From Bacteroidota bacterium (GTDB lineage Bacteria; Bacteroidota; Bacteroidia; Bacteroidales; UBA10428): 10,064 bases of DNA. This document shows positions 1 through 6,054 of this stretch, one piece after another (the stretch's first letter is position 1; every line of letters begins with the position of its first letter). The position numbers were made by a program, and so were the translations under genes. Where the stretch lies: positions 1-10,064 of the forward strand of contig JAHEEB010000002.1 in the NCBI GenBank assembly GCA_024640925.1, written 5' to 3'. The notes under the pieces were generated by a model. That model worked only from the letters and a program-made list of their open reading frames with translations, searched no databases and was not told the DNA's origin.

Positions 1-58
1 GGAATTAAATATATAAATAAAATACTGGCTTACAGATTTACTATTAAAATTAAATATT

Positions 59-583
59 ATGAAAAGATTTAAATACCAACTTCCTTCTCTTTCTAACAAA
101 TTATTAAAAGAAAAACTGAATTCTTATGGATTTGACCTGTCTCAACAAACAAATATTATAAATACAATAAATGCGCTTTCTTTTGATGACGAAAATATGT
201 CTGAAATTAAAAAAACACTAGCGAATAATCTAAATGCATCAATGATTGAAGAATTTAAAATATTTACCTTAAGCAATAATTGGGCAAAACGAGTGTATTA
301 TCAAGAAGTCAATGAGAGATTAAATGAATACTACCACTTTATTGCCGGAGAAGGCAAATTCCTTAATTTTTTATCTGATGATGATAAATCATTAAATAAT
401 ATAAAAACGGAATTGGCTAAAATCACAGATCTTAAACCTAATCCAAAGTTTGAAGAATTTATTCTAAATGAAATTTCTTCAATATACTTTAATAGGCAAA
501 ACGAGAATGGAAATATCAACCCCACCCAAATTATAGAAAATATTGGTAAGCTTGATAAAGATGAATTGAAGAAGTTCTACTAA
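59..583 (+). CDS. Hypothetical protein, 174 aa, first gene of the amidase-linked run
   Basis: I do not recognise this protein. It is soluble-looking, rich in Lys, Asn, Glu and Ile, and appears mostly helical, with no signal peptide, membrane segment or cysteine cluster. The ATG follows an AT-rich leader (AAATATT), typical of Bacteroidota starts, and the frame is open for 174 codons, which supports a real gene. It is followed after about 70 bp by the 419-aa gene on the same strand, so it probably belongs to the same transcription unit, although a separate promoter in that gap is possible. The window starts only 58 bp upstream, so I cannot tell whether it is the first gene of the operon. No function can be assigned from sequence. 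Confidence 0.75.
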   Translation: MKRFKYQLPSLSNKLLKEKLNSYGFDLSQQTNIINTINALSFDDENMSEIKKTLANNLNASMIEEFKIFTLSNNWAKRVYYQEVNERLNEYYHFIAGEGKFLNFLSDDDKSLNNIKTELAKITDLKPNPKFEEFILNEISSIYFNRQNENGNINPTQIIENIGKLDKDELKKFY

Positions 584-655
584 ACTATCAATAAATAAAT
601 TTCAGATAGCTTAAGTTAATACAATAGAAATATTAAGAATAAAAAATAAATAATT

Positions 656-1915
656 ATGGACGATTCAATAAGAGCTGAATTAATGGGGATTTATAAGAAT
701 TTAATTCCAAAATATCCTATCAATAATATTAACGTGCAATATTTTGACCTTTCTGGTGGAAATATATATAACCAAACACAATTAAGCACAAGTTATGCAG
801 GGACCAATCCTTTGATTGATGGTTTTCAAAGCCCGATTAATTCTAGTGGGAATATACAAACTGATTTCAGAAATCAGTTCATGTTAAAAGACCCAAAATT
901 AATTGAAGATACTTTAAGATATTACTATTACCTGTTAACACAACACGATCCTCTTAGTAGTTCACCAATGATTCCTGCAAGGTTATCTGCGCATAAACAT
1001 ATTCATCTTATTTATGCCTACCTGCTGGAAAACACAAGAATTTCGCAAATTTTCGAAAAAATTCTCTATAATTATTTACATAACGAAAATCTTGGCATAG
1101 CTTCTTATAAAACGAAAATTTTATTAAGAAATACCGAATATCTGTTTTTTGATAGAAATCCTTTAACGAGTAAAGTAAGAGAAGATGCTGAAGCAGTAAG
1201 GCGAAACGCTTATTATAGATTATTCGGAATGGATTTGAGTTTTGGAAATTCAAACAATCCACTAAATACATCCTATAATTATCATAAATCTGAAATATCA
1301 AACAATGGTTTTATCTCATTATTTGAAAAGTTGCTTAAAGAATTCTGGCAAGGTTATATAAACGCTTTAAATACAACTACTACTAATACCAGGGATGATT
1401 ATGTCATAGAACAACTTATTCGCGATTTACATTATATGTTAATGGGCCGCAGAACACATGAAACGGCTACTCAGAATATGTGGAAATACTATGATGCCAG
1501 CACTCTTTCCTGGGAAGAATTTCATTCTGTTATGATGATGTTCTGGTTTTTTGAAATTATTGATGATGTTAATTCACCTCTGATAGAGGATTTAAATGCG
1601 CATGCAGTCAGATCTGGTTATCGATTGATTAATTTGGGAAAAAAGGTCAATCTGTCAGCACATACTAAATCGCAAGAATTGATAGATCTTTCTATTCCTA
1701 TGGCTCGTTTGCTAAGAACAATAGAAAGGTTGGATATAAATAATACAAGACAAGTGCAAGCTTATATTACGAATATCTTAGCAAGATCAGTTCCCCCTCC
1801 TCCTCCAACTCCTCTACCAGCTCCAAACATGGCTCAAAGCGAATTATTGACCATTGTCAACCTATGGGAACGCACCACAGGGCATAGGATAAAGGAAACG
1901 GTGGGGCAGAGGTAA
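656..1915 (+). CDS. Hypothetical protein, 419 aa, with proline-rich linker near the C-terminus
   Basis: No family is recognised. The first ~80 residues are Asn/Ser/Gly-rich and may be extended or beta. Residues ~85-370 are Tyr- and Leu-rich and probably helical, with a cluster of aromatic residues and methionines around 270-305. A proline-rich stretch at about 378-392 (SVPPPPPTPLPAPNM) separates a short amphipathic tail of 27 residues, so the tail may be a docking segment. There is no signal peptide or clear membrane helix. The start codon sits in the leader ATAATTATG and no other ATG lies near it. The next gene begins 36 bp downstream on the same strand, which suggests co-transcription with the 104-aa protein and the amidase. 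A phage-derived or conflict-system role is possible from context only. Confidence 0.8.
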   Translation: MDDSIRAELMGIYKNLIPKYPINNINVQYFDLSGGNIYNQTQLSTSYAGTNPLIDGFQSPINSSGNIQTDFRNQFMLKDPKLIEDTLRYYYYLLTQHDPLSSSPMIPARLSAHKHIHLIYAYLLENTRISQIFEKILYNYLHNENLGIASYKTKILLRNTEYLFFDRNPLTSKVREDAEAVRRNAYYRLFGMDLSFGNSNNPLNTSYNYHKSEISNNGFISLFEKLLKEFWQGYINALNTTTTNTRDDYVIEQLIRDLHYMLMGRRTHETATQNMWKYYDASTLSWEEFHSVMMMFWFFEIIDDVNSPLIEDLNAHAVRSGYRLINLGKKVNLSAHTKSQELIDLSIPMARLLRTIERLDINNTRQVQAYITNILARSVPPPPPTPLPAPNMAQSELLTIVNLWERTTGHRIKETVGQR

Positions 1916-1951
1916 TAAAATAAGAATAACTAAACTTAAAACATACAGATT

Positions 1952-2266
1952 ATGCCAAACACAATTGAAATTAAGAGTTACCATGTCATTGTATATGGTA
2001 GTCCACAAGGGTATCAAAATATTCGGGCGCAAATTTCCTTGTTTAATGTTCCAAACAAAACTGCGGCTTTTGTAAGGTTTATCGAACCAACCCAACCCTT
2101 TCCGAATGATTATGAAGAAAGTGGAATTATTCGGATGTTCTTACATATTAATATGCTTGACAGTGTGATGGATTTGATACGGAATGAAAAGCCAATTTAC
2201 ATTTATTTCACTGCTGCACATGCTTTTTTAACAACTTCTCTGGAACCGGTGGGGGAAAATGAATAA
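1952..2266 (+). CDS. Small conserved-looking protein, 104 aa, ending in an FLTTSLEPVGE motif
   Basis: A compact protein without membrane segments. The N-terminal half alternates hydrophobic and polar residues (IEIKSYHVIVYG, RAQISLF, AAFVRFIE), which suggests beta strands. It is followed by a helix-like segment (residues ~67-80) and a strand (PIYIYF) before the C-terminal motif FLTTSLEPVGENE. From memory, ~100-residue proteins with the ending FL-TS-EPVGE occur in several bacterial phyla without a known function. I could not check this. It lies 36 bp after the 419-aa gene and 11 bp before the amidase gene, so the three are very probably one operon. A partner, immunity or adaptor role for the amidase is conceivable but not shown. 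Confidence 0.75.
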   Translation: MPNTIEIKSYHVIVYGSPQGYQNIRAQISLFNVPNKTAAFVRFIEPTQPFPNDYEESGIIRMFLHINMLDSVMDLIRNEKPIYIYFTAAHAFLTTSLEPVGENE

Positions 2267-2277
2267 ATCTATTAAAT

Positions 2278-2883
2278 ATGGCAAGTAAATATAAATGGTT
2301 ATTTGATCCTGGTCATGGAGGTGTTATAGATGGACAACCTCAGACTGCAGGTAAAAGATCCCCAGTTTGGCCTGATGGCTCCCAGTTATTTGAAGGGGAA
2401 TTTAACCGGGCTATTGTTTCTAATCTAATCGACTTATGTAAAAACAATAATATAGACTATTATAATATTGTAGATGAAAAAGAAGATATATCAAGAGAAG
2501 AAAGGATCAATAGGGCTAATAAACAATTTGAAAACGATAAAAGATGTATTTATTTATCCATCCATGCTAATGCCGGTGGAGGGAAAGGATGGGAAATTTA
2601 CACTTCCAGGGGAGAAACAAAATCTGACAAAATAGCATCAGTATTTTTTCAGAAATTTAAAGAAGAGTTTCCCCAAATCAGAATGCGATCAGATACTAGC
2701 GATGGCGATCCCGATAAGGAAGCTCAATTTGACGTTTTAGTAAAAACAAGAATGCCGGCTGTTCTGACCGAAAATTTTTTCATGGATAATTTCGAAGAAT
2801 GTAAAAACTATCTCATGAATGAAGAAGGCAGAAAAAGAATAGCAAAAGCACATTTTGATGCAATTGTTGAAATGGAGAAATAA
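2278..2883 (+). CDS. N-acetylmuramoyl-L-alanine amidase (Amidase_3 family)
   Basis: A zinc-dependent amidase that should cleave the bond between N-acetylmuramic acid and L-alanine in peptidoglycan. The family signatures are present in order: FDPGHGG (first zinc His, residues ~11-17), FEGEFNRAIV (zinc Glu, ~39-48), LSIHANAGGG (second zinc His, ~97-106) and VLTENFFMDN (catalytic Glu, ~162-171). At 201 aa it is a bare catalytic domain. It has no N-terminal signal peptide, no AMIN domain and no obvious wall-binding domain. This fits phage or prophage lysins and cytoplasmically made effectors better than a cell-division amidase. It starts 11 bp after the 104-aa gene and is followed by a small frameshifted reading frame. 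Proteins of this form are common in Bacteroidota prophage-like loci; whether this one acts on its own host or on others is not visible here. Confidence 0.93.
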   Translation: MASKYKWLFDPGHGGVIDGQPQTAGKRSPVWPDGSQLFEGEFNRAIVSNLIDLCKNNNIDYYNIVDEKEDISREERINRANKQFENDKRCIYLSIHANAGGGKGWEIYTSRGETKSDKIASVFFQKFKEEFPQIRMRSDTSDGDPDKEAQFDVLVKTRMPAVLTENFFMDNFEECKNYLMNEEGRKRIAKAHFDAIVEMEK

Positions 2884-2914
2884 TATTTAGTTTAACTTTT
2901 AAAAACCGCAAGCC

Positions 2915-3228
2915 ATGAACGAATTCGAAAAAAGTATTACAAGCATCTGGAGCTTGAAAACATTACCATTTTAAAGGATGCCAGACTTGATGGTGCATCT
3001 GCAAAAGAAATCTTTTGCAAAAACTGGGAAAATGCCAAGAAATCGCTCAAAGCTATAAGGGAACTGGTCAAAAATCCTGTTGTCAAATTAATTATTTCAA
3101 TCTTGATTAGTACGGGAGATGGATTAAAATCTTCCATCTGCAAATATTTCAACAGCTACGAGTTCTGCAAAAAATTGAAGGCTCTGCCAGCGCGCATGTC
3201 CAACTGTGTTACTGGCGCTCGTTTTTAA
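2915..3228 (+). pseudogene. Small amidase-linked gene, frameshifted in an A6 run
   Basis: The ATG at 2915 opens a frame that stops after 19 codons. The frame one base back runs open to 3228 but has no upstream start codon. Reading the six A's at 2928-2933 as seven joins the two: MNEFEKKYYKHLELEN, followed by about 88 more residues. The joined product has a Trp/Lys helix (CKNWENAKKSLKAIRELV) and a short hydrophobic segment (KNPVVKLIISILIS) followed by TGDGLKSSIC. This resembles small proteins I recall near amidases in Bacteroidota, possibly membrane-linked. The last ~12 codons run into a GC-richer palindromic element at 3185-3220, so the C-terminus may not be original. It may be a pseudogene, a sequencing error in the homopolymer, or slippage-dependent expression. 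It begins 31 bp after the amidase stop, so it was probably the last gene of the operon. Confidence 0.55.
3185..3220. repeat. GC-rich palindromic element at the 3' end of the amidase operon
   Basis: This stretch of about 36 bp is far richer in G+C than its surroundings. It carries an inverted repeat GCCAG (3186-3190) / CTGGC (3212-3216), overlapped by AGCGC (3189-3193) / GCGCT (3215-3219). The 9-mer TGCCAGCGC recurs at 9589-9597 inside a much larger palindrome. It lies where the last amidase-linked reading frame ends, which suggests an element joined to the end of the gene. Its function is unknown. Confidence 0.4.
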
Positions 3229-3526
3229 ATAGTGCCTTCATTCACTGTCTTTTACAACAACATTTGCAGAGTAGGAAATAACAATTAAAAGCTTGGCATT
3301 TACTGGTTGCCAAGCCTTTAATTCAAAAAGCACACGTTATACGAGTTACAAATGCACGCGCTATACATTTGAAGTAACAGCAGATCAAAGGGTGTGGAAG
3401 CGAGTACAAAGCTTATTTATTTATAAATTACTTTAGTTTAAAGCATAGTTGTTAACGGATACCAGCAAATAATAGTCTCTTTTCAGATTTTCGAACATTC
3501 CAGATCTTCTCAACTTCTTTAAATCC
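3229..3526. other. Convergent intergenic stretch with hairpin and CAAATG/CATTTG palindrome
   Basis: No convincing gene lies in these 298 bp. The visible features are the terminator-like hairpin at 3283-3323 and a perfect 6-bp inverted repeat, CAAATG (3349-3354) / CATTTG (3366-3371), around a GC-rich spacer containing CACGCGC. The same boxes occur at 9585-9613. From about 3400 to 3526 the DNA is plain AT-rich sequence downstream of the AraC gene. I see nothing further in it. Confidence 0.5.
3283..3323 (+). terminator. Strong hairpin, probable transcription terminator of the amidase operon
   Basis: The arms AATTAAAAGCTTGGCA (3283-3298) and TGCCAAGCCTTTAATT (3308-3323) pair over 16 positions with a single mismatch around a 9-nt loop. 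The GC-rich core (GCTTGGCA/TGCCAAGC) is flanked by A-rich and T-rich arms, so it could work in both directions. It lies about 55 bp past the last plus-strand frame and before the convergent AraC gene, a suitable place for a bidirectional terminator. The downstream T-run is short, so another structural role cannot be excluded. Confidence 0.6.
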
Positions 3527-4408
3527 TCAACCAATGGCTTTCAATTTTTCTTTATGTTCCGCAAACAATATGGGTTGGAACAATGTTTTATTTGTATCTC
3601 TGCGAAAATCGCCGGGGGTTATATCCGAATATCTCGCAAAATCTTTAAGCATATGAGTCTGATCGAAATAACCAAGAGAATAGGTAATGTCGGTAATGCT
3701 TCTCTGCTTATCAAAAAGTAACATATTATAGGCCGTATTTAATCTGACCAGCCATGCATATTCTTTTGGAGCAATTCCCAGGAGTTTATCAAAACATCGA
3801 TCAAGTTGCCGTTGTGTAATATTAAATTCTTTCAGCAGACTGCTAATCCTTATATTCCCGTGATGCCTGATAATGGAATACATGATCTGTTCATAAAACA
3901 TAGTTCCGACCTCATTTTTATATACTAATTCCCTGAAGTAACAATTAAGATGATTTATGATTTGAAGAAAATTTTGTTCATAAATTTTTTCAGCAATTTC
4001 CTCGCCTTTCTTACCAATTAAATCATTTAGCGGAATAAAGGTGTTTGTATATTCAGAAGGTGGTATCCCAAATATATGAAAAGCTCCTGAAGGCGTAAAC
4101 TGTACAATTACACATTTATGATGTCCTGCTTTCCCCAGCTTAACACCTTGTTTTAGGTATCCACTAACAAAACACCTGATATTGGTTAACGTTTTATCCG
4201 GATAATGAAATGCAGGCAAGTCGGCGGAATAAAAAATATTCATCACACAACATCCCGAAGGAAAAGAACAATAAACACCCACAGAACTTGCATCAAGTTG
4301 TATATCCAAAAAAAGATAATGAACAATATACGGCTTTAAATCGGCAGAGGGGAGAATTATTGTTTTTGATATTTTATTATTTAAACCACACAAAAGAGAT
4401 CCTCTCAC
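3527..4408 (-). CDS. AraC-family transcriptional regulator
   Basis: A 293-aa one-component regulator. The C-terminal ~110 residues hold the two helix-turn-helix motifs of the AraC/XylS family: about 186-215 (ISSLLKEFNITQRQLDRCF) and about 237-268, with the hallmark SITDITYSLGYFDQTHMLKDF followed by TPGDFRR. The N-terminal part has the pattern LKPYIVHYLFLD and a later QFTPSGAFHIFGIP, as in DUF6597-type sensory domains of Bacteroidota AraC proteins; its ligand is unknown. The start is GTG at 4408. The frame continues upstream only to a TAA with no ATG, and the next internal ATG would cut into the sensory domain. The gene stands alone, convergent with the amidase operon. A repeated CTGGTWACC motif lies directly upstream and may be its own operator. 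No obvious target gene is adjacent. Confidence 0.9.
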   Translation of the reverse strand: MRGSLLCGLNNKISKTIILPSADLKPYIVHYLFLDIQLDASSVGVYCSFPSGCCVMNIFYSADLPAFHYPDKTLTNIRCFVSGYLKQGVKLGKAGHHKCVIVQFTPSGAFHIFGIPPSEYTNTFIPLNDLIGKKGEEIAEKIYEQNFLQIINHLNCYFRELVYKNEVGTMFYEQIMYSIIRHHGNIRISSLLKEFNITQRQLDRCFDKLLGIAPKEYAWLVRLNTAYNMLLFDKQRSITDITYSLGYFDQTHMLKDFARYSDITPGDFRRDTNKTLFQPILFAEHKEKLKAIG

Positions 4409-4413
4409 TGACG

Positions 4414-4530
4414 ACTGGTTACCAATAGGGATACAAACACATCTCGTATAATCTTAAAATACAATCCTTTACAAAATCAAAAAATATTCTGGTAACCGAA
4501 TAGGTCAACAATGACGTTTTTGTAACCAGT
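4414..4530. promoter_or_regulatory. Candidate operator: repeated CTGGTWACC(G)AATAGG motif upstream of the AraC gene
   Basis: CTGGTTACCAATAGG (4415-4429) and CTGGTAACCGAATAGG (4489-4504) differ by one substitution and one inserted base and lie in the same orientation 74 bp apart. A third, inverted partial copy, GTAACCAGT (4522-4530), is the reverse complement of ACTGGTTAC at 4414-4422. The first copy lies only 6 bp upstream of the GTG start. AraC-family proteins often bind direct repeats near their own promoter, so autoregulation is a reasonable inference; binding is not shown. Confidence 0.4.
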
Positions 4531-4640
4531 ACTTATAAGAAATCAATATAAAAAGAACATTTTCAAGGCAAATATATATAAATAACCGTAAATTTTATTT
4601 GGAAAGTTTCTGGAAATGTCTGACTGCATATTTTTTGATA

Positions 4641-4835
4641 TCAATCTGCTAGATGTTGCATGATTAGGTCAACAGAGAGGCCGGTGAACTCTGCAAAATC
4701 CGTAACACTAATAAACTGTTCATTGGATTTTCCTTTGTTTTTCCTGATCTTCCTAAGTATTTCCTGGCTCGATCTCTCTCCTTTACCTGTCAACCTTTGA
4801 ACATCTTTAACGTAGATGACTATTCGGCCTGACAA
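4641..4835 (-). CDS. Small HTH-like protein, 64 aa, of a family common near Bacteroidota mobile elements
   Basis: The protein begins VIYVKDVQRLTGKGERSSQE and continues into a Lys-rich helix (ILRKIRKNKGK) and a second helical pair (FISVTDFAEFTGLSVDLIMQHL). The two halves look like short DNA-binding helices of the excisionase or MerR-like type. I recall similar 60-75 aa proteins with the pattern KDVQR-TGKSER-A---L--IK scattered through Bacteroidota accessory regions; none has a role that I know. The only usable start is TTG at 4835, preceded within a few codons by an in-frame TAA and by an AAGGAAAA stretch that could serve as a ribosome site. It is divergent from the replication genes and shares their 232-bp intergenic region with the 10-bp tandem repeats. 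A regulator of that module is a plausible role, but this is inference. Confidence 0.6.
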   Translation of the reverse strand: MSGRIVIYVKDVQRLTGKGERSSQEILRKIRKNKGKSNEQFISVTDFAEFTGLSVDLIMQHLAD

Positions 4836-4928
4836 TTTTCCTTAATTAAAAGAACTCTTAAATGTTTTTCCCTCTGTCCTTCAATATGTTTACATAGCTT
4901 CAGCAACACATCTCAGGACTATTAACCG

Positions 4929-4968
4929 CAAAAATCGGAAAAATCCGGCAAAATCCGGCAAAAATCGG
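4929..4968. repeat. Four tandem 10-bp repeats (CAAAAWYCGG), iteron-like
   Basis: CAAAAATCGG, AAAAATCCGG, CAAAATCCGG and CAAAAATCGG follow one another without gaps, and a fifth degenerate unit begins CAATATT. The period of 10 bp places each unit on about the same face of the helix. They lie in the divergent region between the 64-aa gene and the replication genes. Such arrays occur as iterons at plasmid or phage origins and as regulator sites; which applies here cannot be told from sequence alone. Confidence 0.6.
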
Positions 4969-5067
4969 CAATATTCTGCTGTTTCTGACAAAGAGCAATT
5001 TTTCATTTGTATTTGTACCTATCTTTCCATCAAGCAATAAGCACCCAAATTTTAACTGAAAATAATT

Positions 5068-6054
5068 ATGACTTATTTGGAATTAGTAAACCATTTCTGG
5101 AGGTGTGATTTGGAACACCACTTAACAGCTGGTGATACCCGGCTATATTTCTATCTGCTCCACACTTGTAACCAATTGGGGTGGAAAATGCCTTTTGGCC
5201 ATTCCGACAGGCATCTTGCATTGCAAGTTGGTATATCAGTTTCCACAGCAAGAGAATGCAAAAAGCGTTTACAACAGCGGGGTTTGATAGGTTTTAGTGT
5301 GCCAATGATAAAAAGCAAATCTTTTGAAGGACAATCTCAATATTGGTTTCCAACTGTACTAAATTTTAGCACGGATTCAAGTACGGTTCCCAATACAGAT
5401 TCAAGTACAGTTCCCGATACGGATTCAAGTACGGTACCAGATACAGTTTCCAGCACGGTTTCTGGTACGGTTTCTGGCACGGTTCCACGAACAAACACTA
5501 GAAAAGATAAGATAAGAATAGAATATATTAATAACCCCTTATATCCCCTTTTTGAAAAAAATATTTTTTTTGAAAATGATTTTAAAAATTCAAGTGATGA
5601 AAAAAAAACAGAAAATCAATCTGCTGAAAAATTGATTTTTCCTTGCTTAAAAAAAGAAAAAAAAAGAAGAAAAGTTCCGCCAAAAGAAGAAAAAGAAACG
5701 AAACAGGAAGAAGAACAAGAATACATTCTCCCATTCTCATCTCAGCAATTTTCTAAGGCGTGGTGTATTCTCCTGGAAATGCCCAAGTGGAAAAACAAAC
5801 AATTACAGAGTTTGCTGCTGATATTGAAAGACCTGGCAAAATACGAGGAAAAATTTGCTATTTACCTGATTGAACTTGCTGTTAAAAATGACTGGCAAGG
5901 TGTAGTTTACCCGGATACGAATGCAAAATACGAACAATGGAAACAAACCAATTCACAAGATGGAAACAAAACGGTTAACAACAGAACCAGAGAGACTAAA
6001 AGCGTTGCTCCCGAAACTTGCCAACCTGAAAGAAATTACAAAGAACGTTTTTGA
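5068..6054 (+). CDS. Winged-helix replication protein with S/T-rich repeat linker
   Basis: A 328-aa protein that looks like a phage/plasmid replication initiator or primosome component of Bacteroidota. Residues ~20-80 form a winged helix-turn-helix (DTRLYFYLLHTCNQLGW, then the recognition region ALQVGISVSTARECKKRL). Residues 103-142 are five degenerate 8-residue repeats (DSSTVPNT type). Residues ~175-218 are very Lys/Glu-rich and probably unstructured. The C-terminal ~223-292 is a small helical domain (KAWCILLEMPKW to AVKNDWQGVVYP) of the kind seen in DnaD-like helicase-loading proteins. The next gene, a DnaC-like ATPase, overlaps its end, and 10-bp tandem repeats lie upstream. The natural reading is that the N-terminal domain binds an origin and the C-terminal domain helps recruit helicase. 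The family assignment is by pattern, not by search. Confidence 0.75.
   Translation: MTYLELVNHFWRCDLEHHLTAGDTRLYFYLLHTCNQLGWKMPFGHSDRHLALQVGISVSTARECKKRLQQRGLIGFSVPMIKSKSFEGQSQYWFPTVLNFSTDSSTVPNTDSSTVPDTDSSTVPDTVSSTVSGTVSGTVPRTNTRKDKIRIEYINNPLYPLFEKNIFFENDFKNSSDEKKTENQSAEKLIFPCLKKEKKRRKVPPKEEKETKQEEEQEYILPFSSQQFSKAWCILLEMPKWKNKQLQSLLLILKDLAKYEEKFAIYLIELAVKNDWQGVVYPDTNAKYEQWKQTNSQDGNKTVNNRTRETKSVAPETCQPERNYKERF
5374..5493 (+). repeat. Five in-frame 24-bp tandem repeats in the replication gene
   Basis: Five consecutive 24-bp units (starts 5374, 5398, 5422, 5446 and 5470) encode DSSTVPNT, DSSTVPDT, DSSTVPDT, VSSTVSGT and VSGTVPRT. The first three are nearly identical in DNA and the last two have drifted. 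They form a hydrophilic linker between the DNA-binding domain and the rest of the protein. Because the unit is eight codons long, copy number can change without breaking the frame, so it is a likely site of length variation between strains. Confidence 0.85.

Noticed and set aside
1008..1301. Long minus-strand frame opposite the 419-aa gene
   Set aside because: It is fully covered by the better supported plus-strand gene and its product is low-complexity and has no recognisable features.
2927..2934. A-AAA-AAG as a programmed -1 frameshift heptamer
   Set aside because: The classical heptamer must be read A-AAA-AAG in the incoming frame. The ATG frame reads GAA-AAA-AGT, so the slippery phase is wrong. 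Simple slippage on A6 remains possible but is not the known programmed signal.
3185..3222. Integron attC site (GTCCAAC resembles RYYYAAC)
   Set aside because: The partner box GTTACTG does not fit GTTRRRY, the arms are short, and no integrase or cassette array is seen.
4501..4674. TAGGTCAACA occurring twice (4501-4510 and 4665-4674)
   Set aside because: Repeated 10-mers are expected many times in a window of this length, and the second copy lies in coding sequence.
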